Shown in pieces: positions 37,219 to 45,297 of a DNA stretch of 64,000 nucleotides; within the stretch, counting starts at the first letter, position 1, and every line of letters begins with the position of its first letter. Origin of the DNA: Paenibacillus wulumuqiensis (GTDB lineage: Bacteria; Bacillota; Bacilli; Paenibacillales; Paenibacillaceae); the NCBI RefSeq assembly GCF_000971965.1, contig NZ_KQ040793.1:1-64000 (forward strand), written 5' to 3'. The notes under the pieces were generated by a model. That model was not told the origin of the DNA, searched no databases, and saw nothing but the letters and a program-made list of their open reading frames with translations. Both the position numbers and the translations under genes were made by a program.

Positions 37219-37953
37219 TTAATCCCGGCTGGCCAGTTTGCTGAGCAGTCTTAGAATCTCCACATACATCCAGATGACGGTTACCATCAATCCGAATGCG
37301 CCGTACCATTCCATATACTTGGGCGCACCGGCCTGAGCGGAATCCTCAATCGTCCGGAAATCGAGCAGCAGATTGGCAGCTGCCACGATGACGACAAATA
37401 CGCTGATTCCGATACCGATCCAGCCGGTATCATGAATATAAGGTACACTCATGCCAAAGAAACCCAGTACGAAATTAATCAGATACACAAAAGCAATCGC
37501 CAGCGTACAGAGCATAATGCCCATCGCCAACCCTGGCGTTACACGCACAATACGCGTCGCATACAGCAGCAGCATAAAGAACAGAATCCCTACCGTAATC
37601 AGCACCGCATTGAGTGCAATACCGGGATATACCATCTCGACCATGGCTGACAATCCGCCCAGTGCAAGACCATTTACGATTACATACAGCGGCGCAGTGA
37701 CTGGAGCGATTTTGGGAAAGAATACGGTTGGCAGTGCAATCACGAGGCTGCCGATCATGCCGACGATCATGTAAGTACGGACGTCTTCGCCCTTGTTAAA
37801 TAAGTACCATGTGTACGCAGCGGACAGAATCAGCAGAACGGTCAATACGAGCGCTTTGCCTGCGGCGCCTGCAATCGTCATGGACTCCCTCTGATCATAA
37901 TCTCCCGCTTCCGAGAATGTCCTGCTGTTAAATACCGGATTTTTCAAAGCCAT
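37219..37953 (-). CDS. Bax inhibitor-1 / YccA-family membrane protein
   Basis: This 244-residue protein has seven hydrophobic segments from about residue 30 onward and a short cytoplasmic N terminus beginning MALKNPVFNSRTF. The GMIGSLVIALPTVFFPK and EWYGAFGLMVTVIWMYVEILRLL segments are typical of the prokaryotic YetJ/YccA group, which includes a pH-sensitive calcium leak channel. The transported ion is not shown by sequence. Its terminator overlaps a long T tract. Confidence 0.88.
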   Translation of the reverse strand: MALKNPVFNSRTFSEAGDYDQRESMTIAGAAGKALVLTVLLILSAAYTWYLFNKGEDVRTYMIVGMIGSLVIALPTVFFPKIAPVTAPLYVIVNGLALGGLSAMVEMVYPGIALNAVLITVGILFFMLLLYATRIVRVTPGLAMGIMLCTLAIAFVYLINFVLGFFGMSVPYIHDTGWIGIGISVFVVIVAAANLLLDFRTIEDSAQAGAPKYMEWYGAFGLMVTVIWMYVEILRLLSKLASRD

Positions 37954-38057
37954 ACCATCATCTCTTTTCTTCGATTATGAATAAATTACATCCTTTATTA
38001 TTAACGGCATTTCTGTCTGAAAATTGAATAACTGCCTGCTAACCGGCTCTGATGATG

Positions 38058-38177
38058 CTATAACAAACCAGCCTGACGAATCAGCTGCAGCAGCTGCCGA
38101 TCATCCGAGGTGTACATATTCAGCAAAGTCTCATAAGGGTCTCCGGCAAGCGATAAATACGGAACGTTGTCTCGTAT
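38058..38177 (-). CDS. Candidate 39-residue peptide with ATA start
   Basis: An open frame of 39 codons plus TAG follows a GGAGG site (38187-38191) nine bases upstream. The first codon is ATA. The peptide (IRDNVPYLSLAGDPYETLLN and continuing to QAGLL) has amphipathic character and ordinary codon use, which sets it apart from neighbouring noncoding sequence. A stop lies in frame just upstream, so it is not the tail of a longer ORF. It may be a true small gene with a rare start codon, a decayed gene whose ATG mutated, or chance. Confidence 0.4.
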   Translation of the reverse strand: MRDNVPYLSLAGDPYETLLNMYTSDDRQLLQLIRQAGLL

Positions 38178-38230
38178 TGCCTACTGCCTCCAGTATAGAT
38201 ATGTATTATTTCCAGAACGGATACAGGAAA

Positions 38231-38305
38231 CAAATAACGGTACAAGGTTCTGCCCCTGTCCGGCTTCCACCGGAGCATACAGAATGATCCTTATACCGTT
38301 ATTTG
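38231..38305 (-). other. Highly structured 75-base hairpin downstream of msrA
   Basis: CAAATAACGGTACAAGG (38231-38247) pairs with CCTTATACCGTTATTTG (38289-38305), 16 of 17 bp plus one G-U or mismatch. Nested arms TTCTG/CAGAA and CCGG/CCGG are inside. It may end msrA transcription but lacks a clean T tract. Confidence 0.6.
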
Positions 38306-38406
38306 GCTATCATCCATACTTGCTTATCAACTTGCTTTCCCTATGCTGCAGAGACTACCTCGTACACGCTCGGCAGCCTTTTGCATCGAACAACGGAGCT
38401 TATGCG

Positions 38407-38943
38407 TCAGCCCTGATTCTCCCAATGCTCATGGATGAACTCATCACGGCCGGACTTCTCGCGGTCTTCCTTGTAATGCTTGGTGTTCTTTTTATGGTAA
38501 TCCTGATGATATTCTTCGGCCGGATAAAAGACATCGGCAGGCAGAATCTCGGTCACGACCGGCTTGTCGCCAAAACGGCCGCTTGCTCCCACTTCCGCTT
38601 TGGTCTTTTGCGCCAGTTCCTGCTGCTCATCATTATGATAGAAAATCGCTGTACGGTACTGTGATCCACGATCATGGAATTGTCCACCATCGTCTGTCGG
38701 ATCAATCTGCGGCCAGTACAGTTCCAGCAGACGTTCATAAGGAAACAGTTCCGGGTCAAATGTAATCTCGACCACTTCATAATGACCGGTATTGCCGGTC
38801 TTGACCTGCTCATAGGTTGGGTTCTTGACGTGTCCGCCAGTATAACCGGATACGATACCATGAATGCCGGGCAATTCCTCAAATGGAGTGACCATGCACC
38901 AGAAGCATCCGCCAGCGAATGTTGCTTTTTGCAATTCTGCCAT
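38407..38943 (-). CDS. msrA: Peptide methionine-S-sulfoxide reductase
   Basis: This 178-residue enzyme repairs oxidised methionine (S-sulfoxide form) using thioredoxin. The catalytic GGCFWC has Cys13. GYTGGHVKNPTYEQV, EVVEITFDP and FHDRGSQYRTAIFY complete the active site. No MsrB domain is fused. An AAAGGATAAATC site precedes the ATG. Confidence 0.95.
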   Translation of the reverse strand: MAELQKATFAGGCFWCMVTPFEELPGIHGIVSGYTGGHVKNPTYEQVKTGNTGHYEVVEITFDPELFPYERLLELYWPQIDPTDDGGQFHDRGSQYRTAIFYHNDEQQELAQKTKAEVGASGRFGDKPVVTEILPADVFYPAEEYHQDYHKKNTKHYKEDREKSGRDEFIHEHWENQG

Positions 38944-39112
38944 ATTGATTTATCCTTTCAGCTGTAAATTGGGTAGTCTTCAAATGATAACTGCCTTGGG
39001 CCGGATCGTCTGCTCCAACTTCTCTGGACAGACGGGACTGCATCTGCAGCGTATTGAGGCTGGCTCCCTGTCATCTTCTCTATTATAACGTGTTGTCAGG
39101 AAATTGCCCGCC

Positions 39113-39772
39113 TCATTTTGGGATCGTCTGTGAATGCTCCAGCCGGCGCAGCTCCGCATTATGGTAGCGGCTGAGCAGCAGCAGGGCGATGACGGCGCCG
39201 CACAGCGCAAATGTCATATCCCACTGGGTATCCCATACATCACCCTGTGTACCGAGAAAAGCTTCGGCAGCCGTACCGGTAATGCCTGCCACTGCAAATT
39301 CGATCAGTTCATACGCTGCACTGATCGCCATGCAGACGGAGATCACGATCGTAACGAGCCATTTCCCCGGTCGCAGCGGTGACGTGCGCAGCAGCAGCTC
39401 CCTGACAATCATCGCCGGAACAAATCCTTGGATAAAATGCCCCAGCCGGTCATAATAGTTGCGCTCCAGATGCAGGCTGTCCTGCAGCCAGTTGAACAAG
39501 GGCATCTCTGCGTAGGTATAATGCCCACCGATCATCAGAATGATCATGTGCAGTGCGATCAGACTGTAGACGAGACCGGTCAGCTGGAATCGGCGGTAGG
39601 TAATCAGCAGAACAGCGCCACCAATGATCGCCGGGAATACTTCCAGTATCCAGGTAAACCAGTCATGCGGATATACCGCTGACCAGATCAGCACGCCTGC
39701 CACGATGACCAGCAGCAGGAGGTGCAGCTTTTGTTCCCGCCGCTGCTTCTTTCCTGTACGTAATCTGTTCAT
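39113..39772 (-). CDS. DUF2238 membrane protein
   Basis: This 219-residue protein has about six hydrophobic segments. It keeps the conserved polar motif HYTYAEMPLFNWLQD and ERNYYDRLGHFIQGF (about 84-110), and ends GTQGDVWDTQWDM before the last segment. The family (YjdF-like) has no established role. The ATG behind AAAGGAG was chosen over one 25 codons upstream. Confidence 0.8.
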   Translation of the reverse strand: MNRLRTGKKQRREQKLHLLLLVIVAGVLIWSAVYPHDWFTWILEVFPAIIGGAVLLITYRRFQLTGLVYSLIALHMIILMIGGHYTYAEMPLFNWLQDSLHLERNYYDRLGHFIQGFVPAMIVRELLLRTSPLRPGKWLVTIVISVCMAISAAYELIEFAVAGITGTAAEAFLGTQGDVWDTQWDMTFALCGAVIALLLLSRYHNAELRRLEHSQTIPK

Positions 39773-39869
39773 TTCCGAGACTTCTCCTTTGGCATATAGA
39801 GTTCGAAAAAATCTGTTATGTAGGTGTAATGTGTCTGGTGGTGCCATTGTAACATACTATAGAACAAAC

Positions 39870-39910
39870 AAAAGCCGCAAATCCAGGCATGGCCTGCGGA
39901 TCTGCAGCTG
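39870..39910 (-). terminator. Terminator of the 41-residue protein gene
   Basis: GCAGATCC and GGATTTGC pair, with the inner GGCCATGCC-type stem, followed by TTTTGTTTGTT in the minus direction. It lies about 30 bases beyond the small gene stop. Confidence 0.65.
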
Positions 39911-39939
39911 ATTCGGCATTTATTATATGTCTGTAATGA

Positions 39940-40065
39940 TCAATCTTCTTCTCTGGGGATGTAGACGACAAAACCGCTGTCTTCACAATACACGTCACCG
40001 AACTGATAAATTCCGCTTCGGCTGACGAACAGCCATTCCAATACTTTTTGAATGGTTTGCAGCAT
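39940..40065 (-). CDS. 41-residue protein, unknown function
   Basis: An ATG follows GGGAGGG with ideal spacing and opens a 41-codon frame ending in TGA. The peptide starts MLQTIQKVLEWLFVS, has one Cys and ends VVYIPREED. It is amphipathic at the N terminus and acidic at the end. A terminator follows and no other gene overlaps it. I do not recognise it, but the full gene setting (site, frame, terminator) makes it credible. Confidence 0.7.
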   Translation of the reverse strand: MLQTIQKVLEWLFVSRSGIYQFGDVYCEDSGFVVYIPREED

Positions 40066-40291
40066 GAGAGTCCCTCCCGTAAATTCAATAAAACCTTAAC
40101 GGTTTAAGCACATTTTACGGGGGTGATTCCTTTGTGTCAATCACTATTTTTGTAAAAATATGTTAAGACAACTATCGTTATATTAACTGTGTGTAAACGT
40201 AGTAATCCGAATGCCGTAATGTCTTACGCCATAAGGGCTCACACGTATAAACCTTACGATGGAAAATGATGAAAATAATAACTTCCAATTA

Positions 40292-40765
40292 TTAATTGAG
40301 CTCTTTCTCGTATATAATAACTTCCATATTATCCCTGGTAATCGAATGCTTGATATATTGGAAATTCTGGCGTTTCCAGAACGCGTGGGCAGGCTCATTT
40401 TCCAGATTGACGGCCAGGCGAAATGCTTCCACTCCCTGGTCGATCAGACGCTGTTCAAACGCCTGAAAAGCCTGCTGTCCCCATCGCTGCCCCTGATACT
40501 GCCGGTCGATCATGAACAGACCGAGCCACGGATAACCATCATTCGGATTCAGCGACAGGTATTCCACGATGCCGATCGGCTGATCATTCCTGCAGATCAC
40601 ATATCGCTCTGCTCCCAGTTCCACCGTCTCTGCAACCTCCTGCCGGATCTCCTCTGCGGTGAGCTGTTCCCTGCCTTTGATAATACGATTATAAAACGGA
40701 TTGGAATTAATGATCGACAGTTCGACTTCCAACAGCTCAGATGATGTCTTCACAAATGTGATCAT
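40292..40765 (-). CDS. GNAT-family N-acetyltransferase
   Basis: This 157-residue protein has an N-terminal helix pair, YVICRNDQPIGIVEYLSLNPND, acetyl-CoA motif A MIDRQYQGQRWGQQAFQAF (about 85-103) and LAVNLENEPAHAFWKRQNF. The substrate is unknown. A strong AAGGAGGAG site precedes the ATG. It lies 55 bases after the small membrane protein on the same strand and may be cotranscribed with it. Confidence 0.88.
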   Translation of the reverse strand: MITFVKTSSELLEVELSIINSNPFYNRIIKGREQLTAEEIRQEVAETVELGAERYVICRNDQPIGIVEYLSLNPNDGYPWLGLFMIDRQYQGQRWGQQAFQAFEQRLIDQGVEAFRLAVNLENEPAHAFWKRQNFQYIKHSITRDNMEVIIYEKELN

Positions 40766-40820
40766 ATTCTCCTCCTTGGCCTCTTTAATTATGTAAGTTT
40801 TTTTCTAAATAACTGTATAT

Positions 40821-41000
40821 TTAGAGCCTGTTCTTTTTCTCATCCAGGTAAATATCCAATGCCCGGATCGCACGGCGCAGCACCTTGATCAGCAGAAATA
40901 AAATGTAGATGACAACTACGAATAAAATCGTACATACAATAAGCCATAATACAGGCAGTATAGTCCACAAGCCTACATCTCCTACAGCTGTCTCTGTCAT
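40821..41000 (-). CDS. Small single-pass membrane protein
   Basis: This 59-residue protein has a hydrophobic segment (about 13-38) followed by a basic, probably helical tail (IKVLRRAIRALDIYLDEKK). The start follows AGAGGGAG; the longer frame extends 21 codons upstream without a site. I do not recognise a family. It may be an amphipathic regulator or assembly factor. Confidence 0.6.
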   Translation of the reverse strand: MTETAVGDVGLWTILPVLWLIVCTILFVVVIYILFLLIKVLRRAIRALDIYLDEKKNRL

Positions 41001-41203
41001 TATTCTCCCTCTTTCCCTATCGATTCTGCAGAATGCATAATTCACCAATTCGGCAGTTGTCACTAAATTTTACCATACCGTTGTTAGTTGCGGGTAGATC
41101 AGAGGTAATAACTTCAAGAATAGAGTCATCCGCAGACAAGCTGTTCTGCCGAAATGGATTGCAGATTGTTCCTATCACTTTTTTACAAAGGAGTCGACTT
41201 ACC

Positions 41204-42481
41204 ATGACCAATAACAAAGACAAAGCTATTCCACACGACCACACGATCGAAGGCGGTATCGGACTGTTGTCGGAAGGATATGAATTTGCCATGCATCGCC
41301 GTCAGGAATTCAAATCGAATATTTTCCAGACCCGGATGCTGGGGCAGAAAGCGATCTGTATCGGCGGCAAAGAAGGCGCAGAACTATTTTACAATGAAGA
41401 GCTGCTGCAGCGCGGAGGTGCCATCCCCAAGCGTATCCAGAAATCGTTGTTCGGTGAAAAAGGGGTTCAGACGCTTGATGGACAGGCTCATATGCATCGC
41501 AAAAAGCTGTTCATGTCGCTCATGTCCCCGGAGCGGCTGAGTGAAATTCAAGAATTAGTGAGGCAGCAATGGGAAGCCGCCGCGCTCAAATGGCAGAGTA
41601 CCGATCAACTGGTTCTCTTCGATGAAGCCCAGCAGGTCTTGTGCCGGGCCGCCTGCCAGTGGGCCGGTGTGCCTCTGCAGGAAAGTGATGTGAAGCAGGT
41701 CGCAGATGATCTCGGCGATATGGTGGAGTCATTCGGAGCGGTCGGCATGCGTCATCGCCGGGGCAGACAGGCACGCCGCCGGACCGAACAGTGGATCGGC
41801 AATCTGATACAGCAGATCCGCGAAGGTAAGCTGGAAGCTCCGGAACAGACGGCTGCCCATGCAATGTCCTGGCACCGCGACCTGGAGGGCAATCTGCTGG
41901 ATCTCAAGGTCGCAGCTGTCGAACTGATCAATATCATCCGTCCGATTGTGGCGATTGGCCGCTATGTCGTGTTCAGTGCTGTTGCGCTGCACCATTATCC
42001 GGAAGCCCGGGAGAAGCTGGTACAGTCGCTGCAGTCCGGTGATCATACCTACAGCCAGTGGTTTGTCCAGGAAGTACGCCGATTCTATCCGTTCACCCCA
42101 ATTCTCGGTGCCCAGGTACGCAAGGATTTTACCTGGAAAGACCATCCGTTCGAAGAAGGAACCATGGTCATCCTGGATGTGTATGGCACGACTCATGACG
42201 AGCAGCTGTGGCAACAGCCTGATGCGTTCCGGCCGGAGCGATTTGAACACTGGGGAGGCAGTCCGTTCGATCTGATTCCGCAGGGCGGCGGCGATCATTA
42301 CCGGAATCATCGCTGTGCCGGAGAATGGCTGACGATTGATGTGATGCGGGTCAGCCTAGAATTCCTGACCACTCATATCCGCTATGATGTGCCTGAGCAG
42401 GATCTGACGATTGACCTGTCCCGGATGCCAGCAATTCCAGAGAGCCGGTTCATTATGAGCCATGTTCAGATGCAAAACTAA
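41204..42481 (+). CDS. Cytochrome P450, CYP152-like fatty acid peroxygenase
   Basis: This 425-residue P450 carries the heme Cys371 in HRCAGE and ExxR in EVRRFYP. Near residue 245 the I helix reads NIIRPIVAIGRYV; the Arg-Pro there replaces the usual acid-alcohol pair and is the hallmark of CYP152 peroxygenases (such as CypC), which use hydrogen peroxide to hydroxylate fatty acids or form alkenes. No redox partner is encoded nearby, which fits peroxygenase chemistry. The ATG behind AAAGGAG was chosen. It is read divergently from the small membrane gene. Confidence 0.9.
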   Translation: MTNNKDKAIPHDHTIEGGIGLLSEGYEFAMHRRQEFKSNIFQTRMLGQKAICIGGKEGAELFYNEELLQRGGAIPKRIQKSLFGEKGVQTLDGQAHMHRKKLFMSLMSPERLSEIQELVRQQWEAAALKWQSTDQLVLFDEAQQVLCRAACQWAGVPLQESDVKQVADDLGDMVESFGAVGMRHRRGRQARRRTEQWIGNLIQQIREGKLEAPEQTAAHAMSWHRDLEGNLLDLKVAAVELINIIRPIVAIGRYVVFSAVALHHYPEAREKLVQSLQSGDHTYSQWFVQEVRRFYPFTPILGAQVRKDFTWKDHPFEEGTMVILDVYGTTHDEQLWQQPDAFRPERFEHWGGSPFDLIPQGGGDHYRNHRCAGEWLTIDVMRVSLEFLTTHIRYDVPEQDLTIDLSRMPAIPESRFIMSHVQMQN

Positions 42482-42559
42482 GCGGGATAGGACGGCACGC
42501 ACGATTACGGTAAAATGGGGTAATAGGATGCATAACCCATTGTTCAGGAGGAATCTACG

Positions 42560-43114
42560 ATGCCGCATGATACACAGCATGTCTCTTATGGATATGAACC
42601 ACCGGTCGAGAAATTCAGAGGTACGCTGATCTTCTACGACTCGTTCGAGAACACGACGGATGAGGAGCTGGCAGAAGCTGCGGCGATTGCCGACCGGATG
42701 CATTTTGACCGGCTGGTGCTCTATCCGCTGCATGAACAGACCGTCAAGCGCATGTCCAAAGCGCCGGTCTCACCTTTTTACAAGCGTGAAGATCGGCTGC
42801 ATGAATGGAGACGCGACACCGGACGCAAGGATATCATTATTGAGAACTGGGAAGGCAAACGCAAAAAATACACACCGATCGAAGCCGCCCTGCGCACGCT
42901 GATCGATCATTATGCCTCTCCCTACTTTCTCCTGATGACACCGGAAATGGCCAATCTGTTCGCTTCCTTTTCCACTTTTGAAGAATGGATTGTCAAAGTC
43001 AGTCTCGTGCTGACCAAGCGACCATCCCATCTTCATCCCCGGCTGGAAAAATATGCTTCCCGCTGGCGGGTAGCCGGAGAGCAGCGTGACCAGGACAAGG
43101 AATCCCAGTCCTGA
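42560..43114 (+). CDS. Conserved hypothetical protein, 184 residues
   Basis: I do not recognise this cytoplasmic protein. It is rich in Arg, Glu and His, has a predicted alpha/beta pattern (RGTLIFYDSF, FDRLVLYPLH, SPYFLLMTPEMANLF) and a basic segment (GKRKKYTPIEAALR). No membrane segment is seen. The ATG follows a GGAGGA site. It is downstream of the P450 gene by about 80 bases and may share its transcript. A shared terminator follows. Confidence 0.65.
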   Translation: MPHDTQHVSYGYEPPVEKFRGTLIFYDSFENTTDEELAEAAAIADRMHFDRLVLYPLHEQTVKRMSKAPVSPFYKREDRLHEWRRDTGRKDIIIENWEGKRKKYTPIEAALRTLIDHYASPYFLLMTPEMANLFASFSTFEEWIVKVSLVLTKRPSHLHPRLEKYASRWRVAGEQRDQDKESQS

Positions 43115-43177
43115 CATTAGCGCCGCGATCCCAGTTTCTCTGGCAAATGCCGAACATATAGCGAATACCGACCGATA

Positions 43178-43220
43178 GGGCAGATATCCTGCTGATAGCA
43201 GAGCAGGATATCTGCCTTTT
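43178..43220. terminator. Bidirectional terminator
   Basis: GGCAGATATCCTGCT pairs with AGCAGGATATCTGCC around a short loop; T tracts follow on both strands. It separates two convergent genes. Confidence 0.88.
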
Positions 43221-43695
43221 ATTCCGGCAAAATCTCCTGCATCTGTTCGCTGCCCAGCATCTGCCGGAAATGGTGGATCATATGGGCAATATAATCCATC
43301 GCCAGCCATTTCAGCGTCATCTCCTGTCCGCTGCGGGTGATGCATGTCTTCTCAAAATCCTCAGCCGGAATCTGATTGAGCAGTGTCGCGATCTGCAGAT
43401 TGCGTGTCATCCAGAGCAGGACCAGATCCTGCTGGTCATAGCTGTTCTGATAATCATTCAGCTCGACCCAGCGATCCTGATCATAATCGGTTAGCCGAAC
43501 CGGTTCTTCCGACAATGCTACACTGACAAACCGGATATAGTTGTGTGAAGCCGAATCGCAGAGATGTCCGAGTGTCTCCTTTTGCGACCATTGACCGGCA
43601 TGCGGCTTGGCGCTGAATTGGTCCGGTGGAACATCATTTAACTTTCCCTGAAAGTGGATAACCAGTTCCTGTAATCGGTGGCTGAGTGAATTCAT
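43219..43695 (-). CDS. DinB-family protein
   Basis: This 158-residue four-helix protein has His residues placed as in DinB: QWSQKETLGHLCDSASHNY (about 40-60) and YIAHMIHHFRQM near the C terminus. The fold usually binds a metal and a thiol such as bacillithiol (YfiT/BstA relatives). The reaction is unknown. The ATG behind AAGGAG was chosen over a GTG three codons upstream. Confidence 0.85.
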   Translation of the reverse strand: MNSLSHRLQELVIHFQGKLNDVPPDQFSAKPHAGQWSQKETLGHLCDSASHNYIRFVSVALSEEPVRLTDYDQDRWVELNDYQNSYDQQDLVLLWMTRNLQIATLLNQIPAEDFEKTCITRSGQEMTLKWLAMDYIAHMIHHFRQMLGSEQMQEILPE

Positions 43696-43772
43696 ATGCA
43701 GCACTCCTTGTTTGGGATTTGTGAACAGGATTCATCTTCTGAATTTAATTTTACCAAATTATAGCACACAAC

Positions 43773-43810
43773 AAAAAGCTGTCCGCTATCTGCACGGACA
43801 GCTTCTTTTT
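43773..43810 (-). terminator. Terminator of the nitroreductase gene
   Basis: AAAAAGCTGTCCG and CGGACAGCTTCTTTTT form a 12-bp stem followed by TTTTTGTTG in the minus direction. Confidence 0.8.
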
Positions 43811-43866
43811 ACAGAAAGCGATAGAGTCATCTGCTGCCGGTTAAAACAATTGGCAGCTCACCATAA

Positions 43867-44526
43867 TTAATGGCTGAAATGAATATTTTCTTCAAGCGTT
43901 ACCCGCGAACTGGTCGGTCTGTTGTACGGATGTTCCTTGTCCTCGTAGCCCAGCATAATGCCGACTACAATCCGCTGATGTTCGGGAATACCAAGAACCT
44001 CGCGTAAAATATGCGGATAGGATACCGAGCTGGCTGCCGGTGTGGAACCCAATCCATGCTGCGCCGCAGCCAGCATCAGATTGCCGGCATAAATGCCTGC
44101 ATCCAGTGTGGACCATTCCGTCAGATTTCGATCCAGACAAATGAATGCCGCCACCGGTGCATTAAAAAAGTAAAAGTTATTGCGCCAGTTGTCTTCACGC
44201 GCCTGCTGATCGCCACGCGCAATGCCACTCTGCTCAAACACTTTGGCATAGGCTGCATTCATGCGCTCCTGAAGATACTCCGGCCATACGGCAGGTCTCG
44301 GCATATCGGAATCATCGGCCGAAACCTTCTCGTCATACGCCTGCAGATTGGCTGCACGCAGCCGCTCCAGCGTCTCACCTGTTGCTACATGTACTTCCCA
44401 CGGCTGGGAGTTGGCCCAGGAAGGTGCTTTCTGTGCATCTTCCAGCACACTTCGCAGTACCTCGTGAGGAACCGGCTGTGATGTATACTTGCGAACCGTT
44501 TTACGCTGTTCAAATAAATTACTCAT
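43867..44526 (-). CDS. Nitroreductase-family flavoprotein
   Basis: This 219-residue protein has the N-terminal FMN-binding Arg-rich motif RKTVRKYTSQPVP, WANSQPWEVHVATG (about 38) and the C-terminal PHILREVLGIPEHQRIVVGIMLGYED typical of NfsA/FMN nitroreductases. These enzymes reduce quinones, nitro compounds or chromate with NAD(P)H. The ATG behind AGAGGAGG was chosen; the upstream extension has no site. It is monocistronic with its own promoter and a candidate operator. Confidence 0.9.
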   Translation of the reverse strand: MSNLFEQRKTVRKYTSQPVPHEVLRSVLEDAQKAPSWANSQPWEVHVATGETLERLRAANLQAYDEKVSADDSDMPRPAVWPEYLQERMNAAYAKVFEQSGIARGDQQAREDNWRNNFYFFNAPVAAFICLDRNLTEWSTLDAGIYAGNLMLAAAQHGLGSTPAASSVSYPHILREVLGIPEHQRIVVGIMLGYEDKEHPYNRPTSSRVTLEENIHFSH

Positions 44527-44642
44527 GATAAATAATGCCTCCTCTGACTGTGTAGAAACGGATTGTGGACGGATGTCCGGAATAAGCATCCCACTCTGCC
44601 GATTCTGTCTTATTTAGTTACAATTAAATAGCAGCTTTTACT

Positions 44643-44671
44643 ATTATACCTGATTATGTTGTGACGACAAC
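44643..44671 (-). promoter_or_regulatory. Promoter of the nitroreductase gene with overlapping dyad
   Basis: TTGTCG (44665-44670) and TATAAT (44643-44648) are spaced 16 bases. A perfect dyad GTTGT-GACG-ACAAC (44658-44671) overlaps the -35 box and could bind a stress-sensing repressor. Confidence 0.65.
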
Positions 44672-44742
44672 TATTCAGCTCTCTATTATGATTGTTCTGT
44701 ATCTCCAGCCTTGCTTGCAGATACTACATACGCTGCAGACCT

Positions 44743-44967
44743 CTATAGTTTGTAACAAGACGCCCGATCATAATCGAGAAACGCATCATATTCGTAGTGG
44801 TATTTTAGGGCCATAACGATCATCGTCAGCGATATCGGTTGGCCCGCCTGCTTAAGCACCTCGATAATATCTTTAAAGGTTGCCGATTCGGCCAGATGGC
44901 GGAATATGATCATATCCGGACGGGTTCTTCTGTGGTAATCTTCTTTACGATCTTTATACCTGCTCAT
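44743..44967 (-). CDS. Small hypothetical protein, 74 residues
   Basis: This 74-residue basic protein (MSRYKDRKEDYHRRTRP) continues into a helical part FKDIIEVLKQAGQPISL and an aromatic C terminus. The start follows AAAGGAGG at ideal distance; the longer frame has no such site. I do not recognise a family. It lies between the nitroreductase promoter and the chemoreceptor region. Confidence 0.65.
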   Translation of the reverse strand: MSRYKDRKEDYHRRTRPDMIIFRHLAESATFKDIIEVLKQAGQPISLTMIVMALKYHYEYDAFLDYDRASCYKL

Positions 44968-45075
44968 ATTGTTCCTCCTTTTCATCCAGAAATATGCCGG
45001 ATCAAATAAGGCATCCCGACAAATCATTCAATTTCTGTCATTAACAACCTGTTAACTGAATAATTATGAATGTTT

Positions 45076-45105
45076 ATGATTGAACATGATTGAACATGAT
45101 TGATA
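45076..45105. repeat. Three tandem 10-bp repeats
   Basis: ATGATTGAAC occurs twice head to tail (45076-45095) and a third copy ends GATA (45096-45105). The ten-base period equals one DNA turn. It lies about 190 bases upstream of the chemoreceptor start and 110 bases upstream of the 74-residue gene's start on the other strand. Confidence 0.9.
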
Positions 45106-45297
45106 ATGGTGAAATTAATTTGTGGTCAATATAAAATGGGAAAACTTTTTGAATCATATACTACTTTTGGCCTAATAAATTGAGCTGTTTCATACGATAA
45201 TAGGTATTATCCAGGTAATTCAATCACTTACTAACTCGATTAACTCTAGATGAAGAAACCTACTGAGAATGAATTTGGACGTGGAGGCAAAAGTACG

